From Aureimonas sp. ME7 (GTDB lineage: Bacteria; Pseudomonadota; Alphaproteobacteria; Rhizobiales; Rhizobiaceae), in NCBI RefSeq assembly GCF_903970965.1, contig NZ_CAJCKW010000002.1:310001-374000 (forward strand): a stretch of 64,000 bases of DNA, read 5' to 3'. Positions within the stretch are counted from its first letter, which is position 1; every line of letters begins with the position of its first letter. The position numbers were made by a program, and so were the translations under genes. This document shows, in pieces, positions 1 to 8,025 of the stretch. Below the pieces are notes generated by a model. It was not told the DNA's origin, did no database searches, and saw only the letters and a program-made list of their open reading frames with translations.

Positions 1-693
1 CAGGTGACGCTCGCCCGGCCCGAGAAGCCCGCCGCCGGGCCCGAGCATTCCGACGAAATCGCCGGCCTGCGCCTCGCGAGACCAGGCGCATCCCGCGCCT
101 GGGGGATCGTGCAGCACGACGTCGATATCCAGGTGGCCCGCCTCCGCATCGATCTCGCGGATCGTATAGACGCGCGCTATGAGTTCGTCCTCTCCCGTCG
201 GCCAGACCGGCAATGCCGCCGGTCCGGCATGCGGCCAGACCGGAGTGCGACCCTTGGGCGGAAACAGAAGACGCACATGCAGCTCCTCGCCCGCGAAGCG
301 CTGGAGATTGGCGCCGGACAGGCGCACCCGGCGCATCCGAGGCGTCAGCTGCGTCGACGAAACCACGGTCAGTTCGCGGAAATGCGGAAGTTCCCGCGTG
401 TCCGCGCCGTCGCCCGCCCAGACGATCTCCGGGCAGTCATCGCCAAGGATATGTTGGACGTACCAGGCTACCAACCCCTTGGCGACGCCGTGGTCGGCCG
501 GGTCCGTACCCTCCACGACCACCGCCATCCGGTCGCCCTCGAAGCGGAGGCGCGTCACCGAATTGTAGACGCTGACGACCGTTTCCCCGTCCGGCTCCGC
601 CCGCTGCACCTGATCCTCGTCGAGATGCTCCAGGAGATGGCGCATGAATCCGTCGCGATCGTCGACCCGGATCGAAAGATTCGATTGCAGCAT
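1..693 (-). CDS. Siderophore-interacting protein (ferric-siderophore reductase type), C-terminus cut by window edge
   Basis: The frame stays open for 231 codons from an ATG at 693 to base 1, so the C-terminal NAD(P)H-binding part lies outside the window. Residues 1-85 resemble a DUF2218-type domain, often fused in front of SIP proteins in alphaproteobacteria. From about residue 107 a flavin-binding barrel begins, with the FAD-contact motif RVYTIR (174-179) and the following HDPPGAGCAW segment typical of ViuB-like SIPs. The family uses flavin and NAD(P)H to reduce ferric siderophores in the cytoplasm and release iron. It is divergent from an ABC importer (942 onward), which suggests the importer's cargo may be a metal chelate. 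The fold assignment is firm; the substrate is unknown. Confidence 0.85.
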   Translation of the reverse strand, partial: MLQSNLSIRVDDRDGFMRHLLEHLDEDQVQRAEPDGETVVSVYNSVTRLRFEGDRMAVVVEGTDPADHGVAKGLVAWYVQHILGDDCPEIVWAGDGADTRELPHFRELTVVSSTQLTPRMRRVRLSGANLQRFAGEELHVRLLFPPKGRTPVWPHAGPAALPVWPTGEDELIARVYTIREIDAEAGHLDIDVVLHDPPGAGCAWSREAQAGDFVGMLGPGGGLLGPGERHL

Positions 694-941
694 GATCCGA
701 TGCACTCCACCCGGTTCGCAAGACTGGATCGCCGGCCGAGCTGCAACGGCGCGCTCGTTCTCGACGATGGGGTCTGGCTACGATTTGTGGATGGGCGTGG
801 TCAAGATTACATATCGCGCACCGCACCGCTGTTTCTCCGCGCGCTCCCTCGACATTGACGGAGTCCTATGGTGCGTATGCCCGATCGGGCGCCGAGAGCT
901 GGAAGAGTCGGCCCATGGCGTTGCCACGATCGGGGTGAAGG

Positions 942-2456
942 ATGGTGATTTCGAACCGTTACGGGCGTTTCCTGGGTATCCTGGCCGGCTCACTTCTTGC
1001 CGCCGCGACGATCGCGTCGCCCGTTCGGGCCGATCCCAAGGACCATCTGACGCTGGCCATGAGCATCGAGCCGTCGGGGCTCGACCCGACCGTGGCCGCG
1101 CCCGTCGCCATCGGTCAGGTCGTCTGGCAGAACGTATTCCAGGGTCTCACGCGGATCGACGAGGCCGGCACGGTTCTTCCCCAGCTCGCACGCGAATGGA
1201 CCGCGAGCGACGACGGCCGGACGATCACCTTCCACCTTCGCGACGACGTGCGTTTTCAGAACGGCGTTCGCTTCGACTCCGCGACGGCGAAGTTCACGCT
1301 CGACCGCGCGCGCGGCGAGGCGTCCACGAACCCGCAGAAGCAGTTCTTCGAGGTCATCGAGCGTATTGAGACCCCGGACGCTTCGACGCTCGTTCTCCAT
1401 CTCAAGGAGCGCTCGGCCAATCTGCTCTACTGGCTCGCCTGGCCCGCGGCGGTCATGGTGGAGCCCGGTACGGCCGAGACCAACCGCGCGCAGCCGGTCG
1501 GGACAGGCCCGTTCCGCGTCGCCGAATGGCGACCGGGCGACAAGGTCGTCCTTGAGCGGATCGACGACTATTGGAACAAGGATGCCGTGCCTTCTCTCGG
1601 CACCGCCGAGTTCCGCTTCATCAAGGACGCGCAGGCGCAGGCCGCCGCCATCCGATCGGGAAGCGTCGATGCCATCCCCGAGTTCGCCGCGCCCGAACTC
1701 TACAAGACGTTCGAAGGCAGCCCGCAACTGTCGACCGTGGTCGGCCATACCGAACTCAAGGTCGTGGCGGGCATGAACCTTCGCCGCAAGCCGTTCGACG
1801 ATCCGCGCGTTCGAAAGGCGTTGATGATGGCTGTGGATCGGACCGCCTTGGTGGAAGCGGCCTGGAGCGGCTACGGCGAGCCGATCGGCAGCCACTACAC
1901 GCCGAACGACCCCGGCTTCGTCGATCTCGCCGCCAAGGTGCCCTACGATCCGGATGGCGCGAAGGCCCTTCTGGCCGAGGCCGGATATCCCGATGGTTTC
2001 ACCGCGACGATCCGCTCGCCGCAGATGTCCTATGCGACGCGCTCGTCGGAAATCCTGCAAGGGTTCCTCGCCGAGATCGGCGTGACCTTGAACATCGTGC
2101 CGACCGACTTTCCCGCCGTTTGGGTCGATCAGGTTCTGAAGGGGCATAACTTCGACATGACGATCGTCGCCCATGCCGAGCCGCTCGACATCGGCATCTA
2201 TGCGAGGCCCGACTATTATTTCGGCTACCGCTCGCAAGCCTTCGACGCGGCGAACATGGCGGCCGAAACGGCGGCGGACGATGCGGCGCGCCTCGCCGCC
2301 TATGGCCGTGCGCAGGAGATCCTGGCCGAGGATCTGCCGGCGCTCTACCTCTTCGCCATGCCCAAGCTCGGCCTGTGGGATCGCCGGGTGAAGGGATTGT
2401 GGACGAACGAACCCATCCCCTCCAACGATCTGACCGACGTTCGCTGGGTCGATTGA
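942..2456 (+). CDS. ABC transporter substrate-binding protein, family 5 (peptide/nickel type)
   Basis: The 504-residue product has a clear signal peptide (basic start, hydrophobic 10-25, cleavage near PVRA, about residue 31). It then shows the SBP_bac_5 layout: MSIEPSGLDPT, VWQNVFQGL, the FHLRDDVRFQNG segment, VGTGPF and a conserved basic N-lobe return. It would capture a ligand in the periplasm and hand it to the two permeases that follow (2479 and 3423). Family members bind peptides, nickel or metallophores. The divergent siderophore-interacting gene makes a chelated metal a reasonable but unproven ligand. The ATG at 942 follows GGGGTGAAGG closely; the signal peptide supports this start. 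Confidence 0.85.
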   Translation: MVISNRYGRFLGILAGSLLAAATIASPVRADPKDHLTLAMSIEPSGLDPTVAAPVAIGQVVWQNVFQGLTRIDEAGTVLPQLAREWTASDDGRTITFHLRDDVRFQNGVRFDSATAKFTLDRARGEASTNPQKQFFEVIERIETPDASTLVLHLKERSANLLYWLAWPAAVMVEPGTAETNRAQPVGTGPFRVAEWRPGDKVVLERIDDYWNKDAVPSLGTAEFRFIKDAQAQAAAIRSGSVDAIPEFAAPELYKTFEGSPQLSTVVGHTELKVVAGMNLRRKPFDDPRVRKALMMAVDRTALVEAAWSGYGEPIGSHYTPNDPGFVDLAAKVPYDPDGAKALLAEAGYPDGFTATIRSPQMSYATRSSEILQGFLAEIGVTLNIVPTDFPAVWVDQVLKGHNFDMTIVAHAEPLDIGIYARPDYYFGYRSQAFDAANMAAETAADDAARLAAYGRAQEILAEDLPALYLFAMPKLGLWDRRVKGLWTNEPIPSNDLTDVRWVD

Positions 2457-2478
2457 CGTTGATCTAGCGGCTTCGGAC

Positions 2479-3426
2479 GTGGCGGGCTTTCTTCTCAAGC
2501 GGTTGATCGGCCTTGCGGCGTTGCTTCTCGTCGTCTCGCTCGGCGTGTTCGTCGTCCTCGACCTTCTGCCGGGTGACCCGGCGGCCGTGATGCTGGGTAC
2601 GGCGGCGCGGCCCGATACGCTCGCCGCACTTCGGCTGGAACTCGGGCTGGACCGCCCCCTCGCCTTACGTTGGCTGTCCTGGCTCGGCTCGGCCGCCACC
2701 GGCGATTTCGGGCGCTCGCTCACCTACGGCATGCCCGTCGGCTCGTTGATCGCGCAGCGGCTGGCCGTCACCCTTCCGCTCGGCGCGCTGACTTTCGCGA
2801 TCGCCTGCGTACTCGGCGGCTTCGTCGGCTTCGCCGGCGCTTCCAAGCCTGGTGGGGCGGGGGATCGGTTCGGCCTCGTGTTCGCGCAAGCGGGCATCGC
2901 GGTTCCGAACTTCTGGATCGGCCTTCTCCTGATCCTTGGCCTCTCGATCGGGCTTGGCTGGTTTCCGAGCGGCGGCTTTCCGGGCTGGGACGCCGGAATT
3001 TTCGCCGCTCTTTCCGCTCTCGCCCTGCCGGCCGTGGCGCTCGCCCTGCCGCAGGCGGCGGTGCTGGCACGGGTAACGCGCGGCGCGGTCATCGAGGTGG
3101 TGGGCGAAGACTTCATGCGAACCGCCCGCGCCAAGGGACTGTCGCAGCGGACGGCCTTGTTGCGCCATGGATTGCCCAACGCGCTTCCGCCCATCCTGAC
3201 GATCCTCGGTCTCCAGTTCGCCTTTCTCGTCGGCGGCGCGATCCTGGTCGAGAACGTCTTCGCCTTGCCGGGTCTCGGCCAGCTCGCCTATCAGGCGCTG
3301 TCGCAGCGCGATCTCGTCACGATGCAGGGAGTGGCCCTCGTTCTGGCCGCCGGCGTCGTCGTCGTGAACGCCCTCGTCGATCTGATTCAGGTCTGGATCG
3401 ACCCCCGACAGAGAGCGGACGGATGA
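2479..3426 (+). CDS. ABC transporter permease, DppB/OppB-like
   Basis: Inner-membrane permease of 315 residues starting at GTG 2479, 22 bases after the binding-protein gene. It has an N-terminal anchor helix (8-30) with the DLLPGDPA motif of DppB-type proteins, then about five more membrane segments. The cytoplasmic EAA-type coupling loop is visible as EVVGEDFMRTARAKGLS around residue 210. It would form half of the channel with the DppC-like product, whose ATG overlaps its stop by four bases (ATGA). Subfamily substrate cannot be read from the sequence. Confidence 0.88.
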   Translation: MAGFLLKRLIGLAALLLVVSLGVFVVLDLLPGDPAAVMLGTAARPDTLAALRLELGLDRPLALRWLSWLGSAATGDFGRSLTYGMPVGSLIAQRLAVTLPLGALTFAIACVLGGFVGFAGASKPGGAGDRFGLVFAQAGIAVPNFWIGLLLILGLSIGLGWFPSGGFPGWDAGIFAALSALALPAVALALPQAAVLARVTRGAVIEVVGEDFMRTARAKGLSQRTALLRHGLPNALPPILTILGLQFAFLVGGAILVENVFALPGLGQLAYQALSQRDLVTMQGVALVLAAGVVVVNALVDLIQVWIDPRQRADG

Positions 3427-4250
3427 GGCGCGCACGATCGCCCAACTGGCGGCTGCGGATCGGCGTCGGCATCGTCCTCCTCTTCGGTCTCGCCGCGATC
3501 CTTTCGCGGGGCTGGACGCCGGTGCCCAATCCCATGCGCATGCGCATCGCATCGCGCCTGCACCCCCCCGCTGCGGACGCCTGGCTCGGCACGGACCAGC
3601 TCGGCCGGGACGTTCTGTCCCTTCTGATGCTGGGCGCCGGAAACAGTCTGGCGACGGCTCTCGTTTCCGTTCTGATCGGCGGGGCGCTCGGGATTCTGGT
3701 TGGCCTCCTCGCCGCCGAGATCGGCGGGCGACCGGGGGCCGCGCTGATGCGCGCCGTGGATGTCCTCTTCGCGTTCCCGCCCGTCCTGTCGGCGATGATG
3801 TTGGGCGCGGCGCTTGGAACCGGGTTCTGGAGCGCGGTCGCCGCCATCGCCCTATTCACCACCCCCGTCTTCGCGCGCATCACGCGGGCAGCCGCCCGTT
3901 CCGTCCTCGTCAAGGATTTCGTTCTGGCGGCGCGCAGCCTCGGGCGAGGCGGACCGGCTGTCCTTCGACACCACGTCGCGCCCAACATCGCGGGCGTCCT
4001 GGCGATCCAGGTGTCCATCCAATTCGGCCTCGCGATCCTCACCGAAGCCGGTCTCGGCTTTCTCGGCCTCGGACTTCCCCCACCGGCTCCCTCGTGGGGG
4101 CGGATGCTGGCCGAGGCGCAGACCTATCTCGGCGCCGCGCCCTGGCTGGCACTGGCGCCGGGCTTTGCCATCGCGCTCGCCGTCCTTGGCTTCAACCTCG
4201 TCGGCGATGGTCTGCGAGACCACTTCGACCCGCGCACGCGGCAGGGCTAG
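3423..4250 (+). CDS. ABC transporter permease, DppC/OppC-like
   Basis: 275-residue partner permease, translationally coupled to the DppB-like gene through an ATGA overlap. It carries the family signature LGTDQLGRDVLS after the first membrane helix (about residue 58) and the EAA coupling loop KDFVLAARSLGRGG (about 160-173). The C-terminus DGLRDHFDPRTR is typical of DppC proteins. Its TAG stop lies in a CTAG shared with the convergent gene at 4247. No ATP-binding subunit follows, and none lies upstream before the divergent gene, so the ATPases must be encoded elsewhere or shared with another importer. Confidence 0.88.
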   Translation: MRRARSPNWRLRIGVGIVLLFGLAAILSRGWTPVPNPMRMRIASRLHPPAADAWLGTDQLGRDVLSLLMLGAGNSLATALVSVLIGGALGILVGLLAAEIGGRPGAALMRAVDVLFAFPPVLSAMMLGAALGTGFWSAVAAIALFTTPVFARITRAAARSVLVKDFVLAARSLGRGGPAVLRHHVAPNIAGVLAIQVSIQFGLAILTEAGLGFLGLGLPPPAPSWGRMLAEAQTYLGAAPWLALAPGFAIALAVLGFNLVGDGLRDHFDPRTRQG

Positions 4251-4954
4251 AACGCGATGTCGGCGACGAGCGGCAGATGGTCGGACGCAGGCGCAGCCTG
4301 CCGAAACGATCCGGCCCCCTGGATCCCGACGCTCCTGCTTGCGTAGATCCGATCGAGGCCGAACATCGGGCGGCGAACCGGCCATGTAACGCCCGCCGCC
4401 TGGGTCGGCAGGGCAGCCACGAGGGTTCGATGAACGGCGCCGTCGGAACGCCATTCGTTGAAGTCCCCCATGACGATCGCCGCTTCGCTCGGATCGACGA
4501 TCGAGGCTAAGACGGCGGCCTGTGCCTTCCGTCCGCGTGGGTTCAGGCCAAAATGCGTGGCGACGACACGCAAGTCGCCCATCGGTGTTTGGATGGTCGC
4601 GTCGATCGCCGCGCGCGGCTCGATGCCGGGGCCCGGCAGCTTGTGGACCACGACGCGAGCGATGGCGTGGCGAGACCAGAGCGCGATCCCGTATTCCTCG
4701 CCCGGCCGGCCGAAGAGGGGAGCGGGCACGAAGTGGTCGCCGAGCGACGACCCGAGCCGCTCGAACGCCCGGGGGAGCCGACCCAGCCGGGCGCGACCAT
4801 CCACCTCCTGAAGGGCGATCACATCCGGGTCGATCGCCTCGATCAGGCGCAGCGTCCGGTCCGGGTCCGGCCGCCGCCCTTCGCCGATGAAGCCGTGGAC
4901 GTTCCAGGTCGCGACCCGGAACGGGCGCGGCTCAACGCTCGGCGGAACCGACAC
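4247..4954 (-). CDS. Endonuclease/exonuclease/phosphatase (EEP) family protein
   Basis: 235-residue protein with the full EEP motif set in order: ATWNVHG (about 14-20), ALQEVD (47-52, metal-binding Glu), THFGLN (133-138), MGDFNEW (162-168), LDRIYAS (200-206) and the terminal SDHLPLVADI (225-234, catalytic His). EEP enzymes are Mg-dependent phosphodiesterases or phosphatases acting on DNA, phosphoinositides or other phosphoesters, so the substrate cannot be called. There is no evident signal peptide. Its start overlaps the end of the sugar transferase gene by 23 bases, so the two are probably co-transcribed. A link to membrane or cell-surface phospholipid/glycan metabolism is only inference. 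Confidence 0.85.
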   Translation of the reverse strand: MSVPPSVEPRPFRVATWNVHGFIGEGRRPDPDRTLRLIEAIDPDVIALQEVDGRARLGRLPRAFERLGSSLGDHFVPAPLFGRPGEEYGIALWSRHAIARVVVHKLPGPGIEPRAAIDATIQTPMGDLRVVATHFGLNPRGRKAQAAVLASIVDPSEAAIVMGDFNEWRSDGAVHRTLVAALPTQAAGVTWPVRRPMFGLDRIYASRSVGIQGAGSFRQAAPASDHLPLVADIAF

Positions 4955-5495
4955 GATCGCCCTTGCCCTTGCCCGTCAGCGTCTGGAGAATCAGAACGAG
5001 GTCGCCGAAGAAACTGCGCGTTTCGAGATAGCGCGCATCCGTTTCGGCAAGCCTGACGGGGTCCGACATGTCGATGTCGTGAACCTGCGCCAGACCGGTG
5101 ATGCCGGGGCGCAGCGCCAGGACGCCGCGCTTGCGGCGCTCCCCGATCACCTCGTCCTGGATGGGAAGCGAGGGACGCGGCCCGACGAAGCTCATGTCGC
5201 CCTTGAGAACGTTCCAGAGCTGAGGCAGTTCGTCGAGCTTCCAGCGGCGCAGAACCGTTCCGAGCTCTGTGACGGCCGAGGCCGGCGTATCGTGCGAGGC
5301 GGCGGACACCGTGCCCGTTTGCATCGTGCGAAGCTTGTAGCAGGTGAAGACCCGTTCCCGCCGCCCGACCCGCCTTTGCGCGAAGATGCCGGGCCCCGAA
5401 CTGTCGCGCCGAACCAACAGCGCCAGTGCAACGATGACGGGACCGGCCACGATCAGGCCGAGAAAGCTTGCCACGATGTCGAACACGCGCTTCAT
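4932..5495 (-). CDS. Sugar transferase (bacterial sugar-phosphate transferase, WcaJ/ExoY-like core)
   Basis: 187 residues, the minimal catalytic core of the polyprenyl-phosphate hexose-1-phosphate transferases. It starts MKRVFDIVAS, has one membrane segment (about 7-28), then GPGIFAQRRVGR, the KLRTM motif, the catalytic-region LRRWKLDELPQLWNVLKGDM, VGPRP and RPGITGLAQV. These enzymes start exopolysaccharide or O-antigen repeat synthesis by loading the first sugar on undecaprenyl phosphate at the inner membrane. The N-terminal multi-pass region of WcaJ is absent, as in PglC/ExoY-like forms. It is first in a minus-strand pair with the EEP gene and divergent from an epimerase gene. Confidence 0.9.
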   Translation of the reverse strand: MKRVFDIVASFLGLIVAGPVIVALALLVRRDSSGPGIFAQRRVGRRERVFTCYKLRTMQTGTVSAASHDTPASAVTELGTVLRRWKLDELPQLWNVLKGDMSFVGPRPSLPIQDEVIGERRKRGVLALRPGITGLAQVHDIDMSDPVRLAETDARYLETRSFFGDLVLILQTLTGKGKGDRVGSAER

Positions 5496-5549
5496 GTCAA
5501 AGGCGAGTGCCGCAAGACGATGGCCGGGGCAAGAGGGAAGCGATCAACG

Positions 5550-6482
5550 GTGCGCATTCTGATCACGGGCTCGACCGGTTTTGTCGGCAGGACACTGGTG
5601 CCGCATCTGGCCGGCCTCGGACACGAGGTCGTCGCGCTTCGGCGTGGCGAAAACGGCGTGCCCTTCGATCTCGCCCGCATCGGCGAATGGACGGGCTGGC
5701 CGGACGGCGTGGAAGCGGTGATCCATCTCGGCGCCCTCAACCCCGTCCGCTCCGACCCGGCCGCCCGCGACGATGCAGCCCTGATGGCGGCCAACGCATC
5801 GGGCACCGGCGCGCTGGCGAAGCTCGCCGCCGATCGCGGTGTGAAGCGCTTCGTCTACGCATCCACCAACCTCATCCATCCCTTGAGCGCCGAGCCCTTC
5901 GACGAGCGTGCACCGCATCGCCCCCAAAACCTCTACGCAGCTTCGAAGCTGGCCGGCGAGGAAGCGATGGCGCGTGCGCTGGAAGGAAGCGGGACGGAAG
6001 GCACGATCCTGCGTCTTCCGCCGATCTATGGTCCCGGCGGGCGCGGCGGCGTTTCCACCCTCCTTCGCGTCGCTTCTTTCCCCGTGCCGTTGCCGCTCGC
6101 CTCGCCGAGCGCCAGCCGAAGCCTCCTGTCGATCGCCAACGCGGCGAGCGCCCTCGCCCACGCGGCGCTCGCGCCGGAGGCAGCCGGGGGGACGTTCCTG
6201 GTCGCGGACGGCGAGCCTTGGAGCCTCGGTGAGATCGTCGCCTTCGCGCGGCAGGAGGCGGGCCGCGCCCCGCGCCTTTTCTCGCTGCCCACCGGCTTCA
6301 CCGCCGAGGTGGCGCGGCTGATGAACCGCTCGGCGCAATACGAACACGTCTTCGGCTCGCTCGTGGTGGATGACGCGGCGTTCCGGGCCCGTCTCGGTTG
6401 GCGTCCGATCGAGACCACCGAAGAGGGCATGCGCCGCACCCTTCGCGAGCAGCGCGCGAACGCCGCTCGCACGACGCGTTGA
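5550..6482 (+). CDS. NAD-dependent epimerase/dehydratase family protein
   Basis: 310 residues from a GTG at 5550 preceded by AAGAGGGAAG; an in-frame ATG at 5520 would add ten residues before the Rossmann strand. The extended SDR fold shows RILITGSTGFVGRTL (nucleotide binding, 2-16), VYASTNLIHP and the catalytic YAASK motif (about 129-133), with LRLPPIYGPGG in the substrate half. The family converts nucleotide sugars. Being divergent from a sugar transferase, it probably supplies or modifies the sugar for a surface polysaccharide. Exact reaction unknown. Confidence 0.85.
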   Translation: MRILITGSTGFVGRTLVPHLAGLGHEVVALRRGENGVPFDLARIGEWTGWPDGVEAVIHLGALNPVRSDPAARDDAALMAANASGTGALAKLAADRGVKRFVYASTNLIHPLSAEPFDERAPHRPQNLYAASKLAGEEAMARALEGSGTEGTILRLPPIYGPGGRGGVSTLLRVASFPVPLPLASPSASRSLLSIANAASALAHAALAPEAAGGTFLVADGEPWSLGEIVAFARQEAGRAPRLFSLPTGFTAEVARLMNRSAQYEHVFGSLVVDDAAFRARLGWRPIETTEEGMRRTLREQRANAARTTR

Positions 6483-6492
6483 GGTCGGGATC

Positions 6493-6651
6493 ATGAACCA
6501 CGCCCCGATCGACCCCGCCAAGCTCAAGCGCCAGAAGCGGCTGGAGGAAACGCTGCGCGAGAACCTGAAGCGGCGCAAGGAACAGGCGCGCGGGCGAACC
6601 GAAGCGCCGGCCGACACGGACGAAGCGAGCGACACGGACACCGACGAATGA
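6493..6651 (+). CDS. Small charged hypothetical protein (52 aa)
   Basis: 52 residues, starting at ATG 6493 ten bases after the epimerase stop. The N-terminal two thirds is a strongly basic predicted helix (DPAKLKRQKRLEETLREN and following), the C-terminal tail is acidic (TDEASDTDTDE). No membrane segment, Cys or enzyme motif. Short Lys/Arg-rich proteins of this kind are common in Hyphomicrobiales, but I know of no function. Codon use matches its neighbours, so it is likely real. It is probably translated with the epimerase gene. Confidence 0.6.
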   Translation: MNHAPIDPAKLKRQKRLEETLRENLKRRKEQARGRTEAPADTDEASDTDTDE

Positions 6652-6662
6652 GTACGAGGCTT

Positions 6663-6675
6663 GGACATTCTGTCC
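6663..6675. promoter_or_regulatory. Perfect inverted repeat GGACA-TTC-TGTCC upstream of hemA
   Basis: A perfect 5-bp inverted repeat with a 3-base centre lies 55 bases before the hemA ATG, overlapping a possible -35-like TTGGAC (6661). This geometry suits a dimeric repressor. The regulator is unknown. Confidence 0.4.
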
Positions 6676-6699
6676 GGGTAGACTTCGGCGCGTCCCAAT

Positions 6700-6716
6700 C
6701 TTAGAACCCTTCTCAC
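6700..6716. promoter_or_regulatory. Candidate Irr/ICE-like box upstream of hemA
   Basis: The bases CTTAGAA-CCC-TTCTCAC match the rhizobial iron control element TTTAGAA-N3-TTCTAAA at 11 of 14 defined positions, as I recall that consensus. It ends 13 bases before the hemA start, overlapping the ribosome-binding region, where a bound protein would block expression. Heme-synthesis genes are known Irr targets in this order. Candidate only. Confidence 0.4.
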
Positions 6717-6729
6717 GAAGGAGTTCCGC

Positions 6730-8010
6730 ATGATCGACTACCAGTCGCACTTCGAGTCCGCGATCGAGGCCCTCCACGCAGAACGTCGATATCGTGTCTT
6801 CGCCGATCTCGAGCGCATCGCCGGGCGCTTCCCCGCCGCGATCTGGCGTCACGAGGGCGAAACGCGCGAAATCACCGTCTGGTGCTCCAACGATTATCTC
6901 GGCATGGGCCAGCACCCCGCCGTCGTCGATGCGATGTCCGGCACGCTGTCCGCCATGGGTTCGGGTGCTGGCGGCACGCGCAACATCTCCGGCACGAGCC
7001 ACCCGCTGGTGGAACTCGAAGCCGAGCTGGCCGATCTCCACGGCAAGGAAGCGGCGCTCGTCTTCACCTCCGGCTTCGTGTCCAACGACGCGTCGATCTC
7101 CACCATCGCCAAGCTCCTGCCCGACTGCCTGATCCTGTCGGACGAGCTGAACCATGCCTCGATGATCGAGGGCGTGCGCCGCTCCGGCTGCCGGAAGCAG
7201 GTGTTCCGTCACAACGATCTCGCGCATCTGGAAGAACTCCTGAAGGCGGCCGATCCCGAGCGTCCCAAGCTGATCGTGTTCGAAAGCGTCTACTCGATGG
7301 ACGGCGACGTCGCGCCGATCGAGGCGATCTGCGATCTCGCCGAGCGTTACAACGCGATGACCTATATCGACGAGGTGCATGCGGTCGGCATGTACGGCGC
7401 GCGCGGCGGCGGCATCTCGGAACGGGACGGCGTCGCGGGCCGGCTCGACGTGATCGAGGGAACGCTCGCCAAGGCGTTCGGCGTTCTGGGAGGCTATATC
7501 GCCGGTTCGCGGGCGCTCGTCGATTCGGTGCGCTCCTACGCGCCGGGCTTCATCTTCACCACCGCCCTGCCCCCGGCCCTCGCTGCGGCGGCCACCGCCT
7601 CGATCCGCCATCTCAAGGCCTCCGGCGCAGAGCGCGCGGGGCAGCAGCGGCAGGCCGCGAAGGTCAAGGCCGAGTTCACTGCCTCCGACCTGCCGGTGAT
7701 GCCGTCGGACACGCACATCGTGCCGCTGTGGGTCGGCGACCCCGAACTCTGCAAGCAGGCAAGCGACCGACTACTGGACCGGCACGGCATCTATATCCAG
7801 CCGATCAACTACCCGACCGTGCCGCGCGGCACGGAGCGGCTTCGCATCACGCCGACGCCGCTGCACGACGATGCGCTGGTGGCGAAGCTGACCGCGGCGC
7901 TGCTCGAAACCTGGACGGCGCTCGGCATCCCCTTCGCCTCCGAGCGCCCGGCGCGTTCGGACGAGAGCGACGCGGTTCCCGCCCTTCTGGTTTCCAAGGC
8001 GGGCGGCTAA
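6730..8010 (+). CDS. hemA: 5-aminolevulinate synthase
   Basis: 426 residues, full length for ALAS. This cytoplasmic PLP enzyme condenses glycine and succinyl-CoA, the first step of heme synthesis by the C4 route used in alphaproteobacteria. Visible landmarks are [13 protein letters not shown] (substrate binding), [20 protein letters not shown], the [12 protein letters not shown] segment, [12 protein letters not shown] (PLP-contact Asp/His) and [13 protein letters not shown], containing the Schiff-base Lys (about residue 245). It is preceded by GAAGGAG at good spacing and by two candidate operator sites (6663 and 6700). Next gene is convergent, so it may be transcribed alone. Confidence 0.97.
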   Translation: MIDYQSHFESAIEALHAERRYRVFADLERIAGRFPAAIWRHEGETREITVWCSNDYLGMGQHPAVVDAMSGTLSAMGSGAGGTRNISGTSHPLVELEAELADLHGKEAALVFTSGFVSNDASISTIAKLLPDCLILSDELNHASMIEGVRRSGCRKQVFRHNDLAHLEELLKAADPERPKLIVFESVYSMDGDVAPIEAICDLAERYNAMTYIDEVHAVGMYGARGGGISERDGVAGRLDVIEGTLAKAFGVLGGYIAGSRALVDSVRSYAPGFIFTTALPPALAAAATASIRHLKASGAERAGQQRQAAKVKAEFTASDLPVMPSDTHIVPLWVGDPELCKQASDRLLDRHGIYIQPINYPTVPRGTERLRITPTPLHDDALVAKLTAALLETWTALGIPFASERPARSDESDAVPALLVSKAGG

Positions 8011-8025
8011 CCCTTTCGATCGGCT

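Noticed and set aside
990-2723. Long minus-strand open frame antisense to the binding-protein gene
   Set aside because: Codon bias of a GC-rich gene leaves the antisense frame open. The plus strand has a signal peptide and full family motifs.
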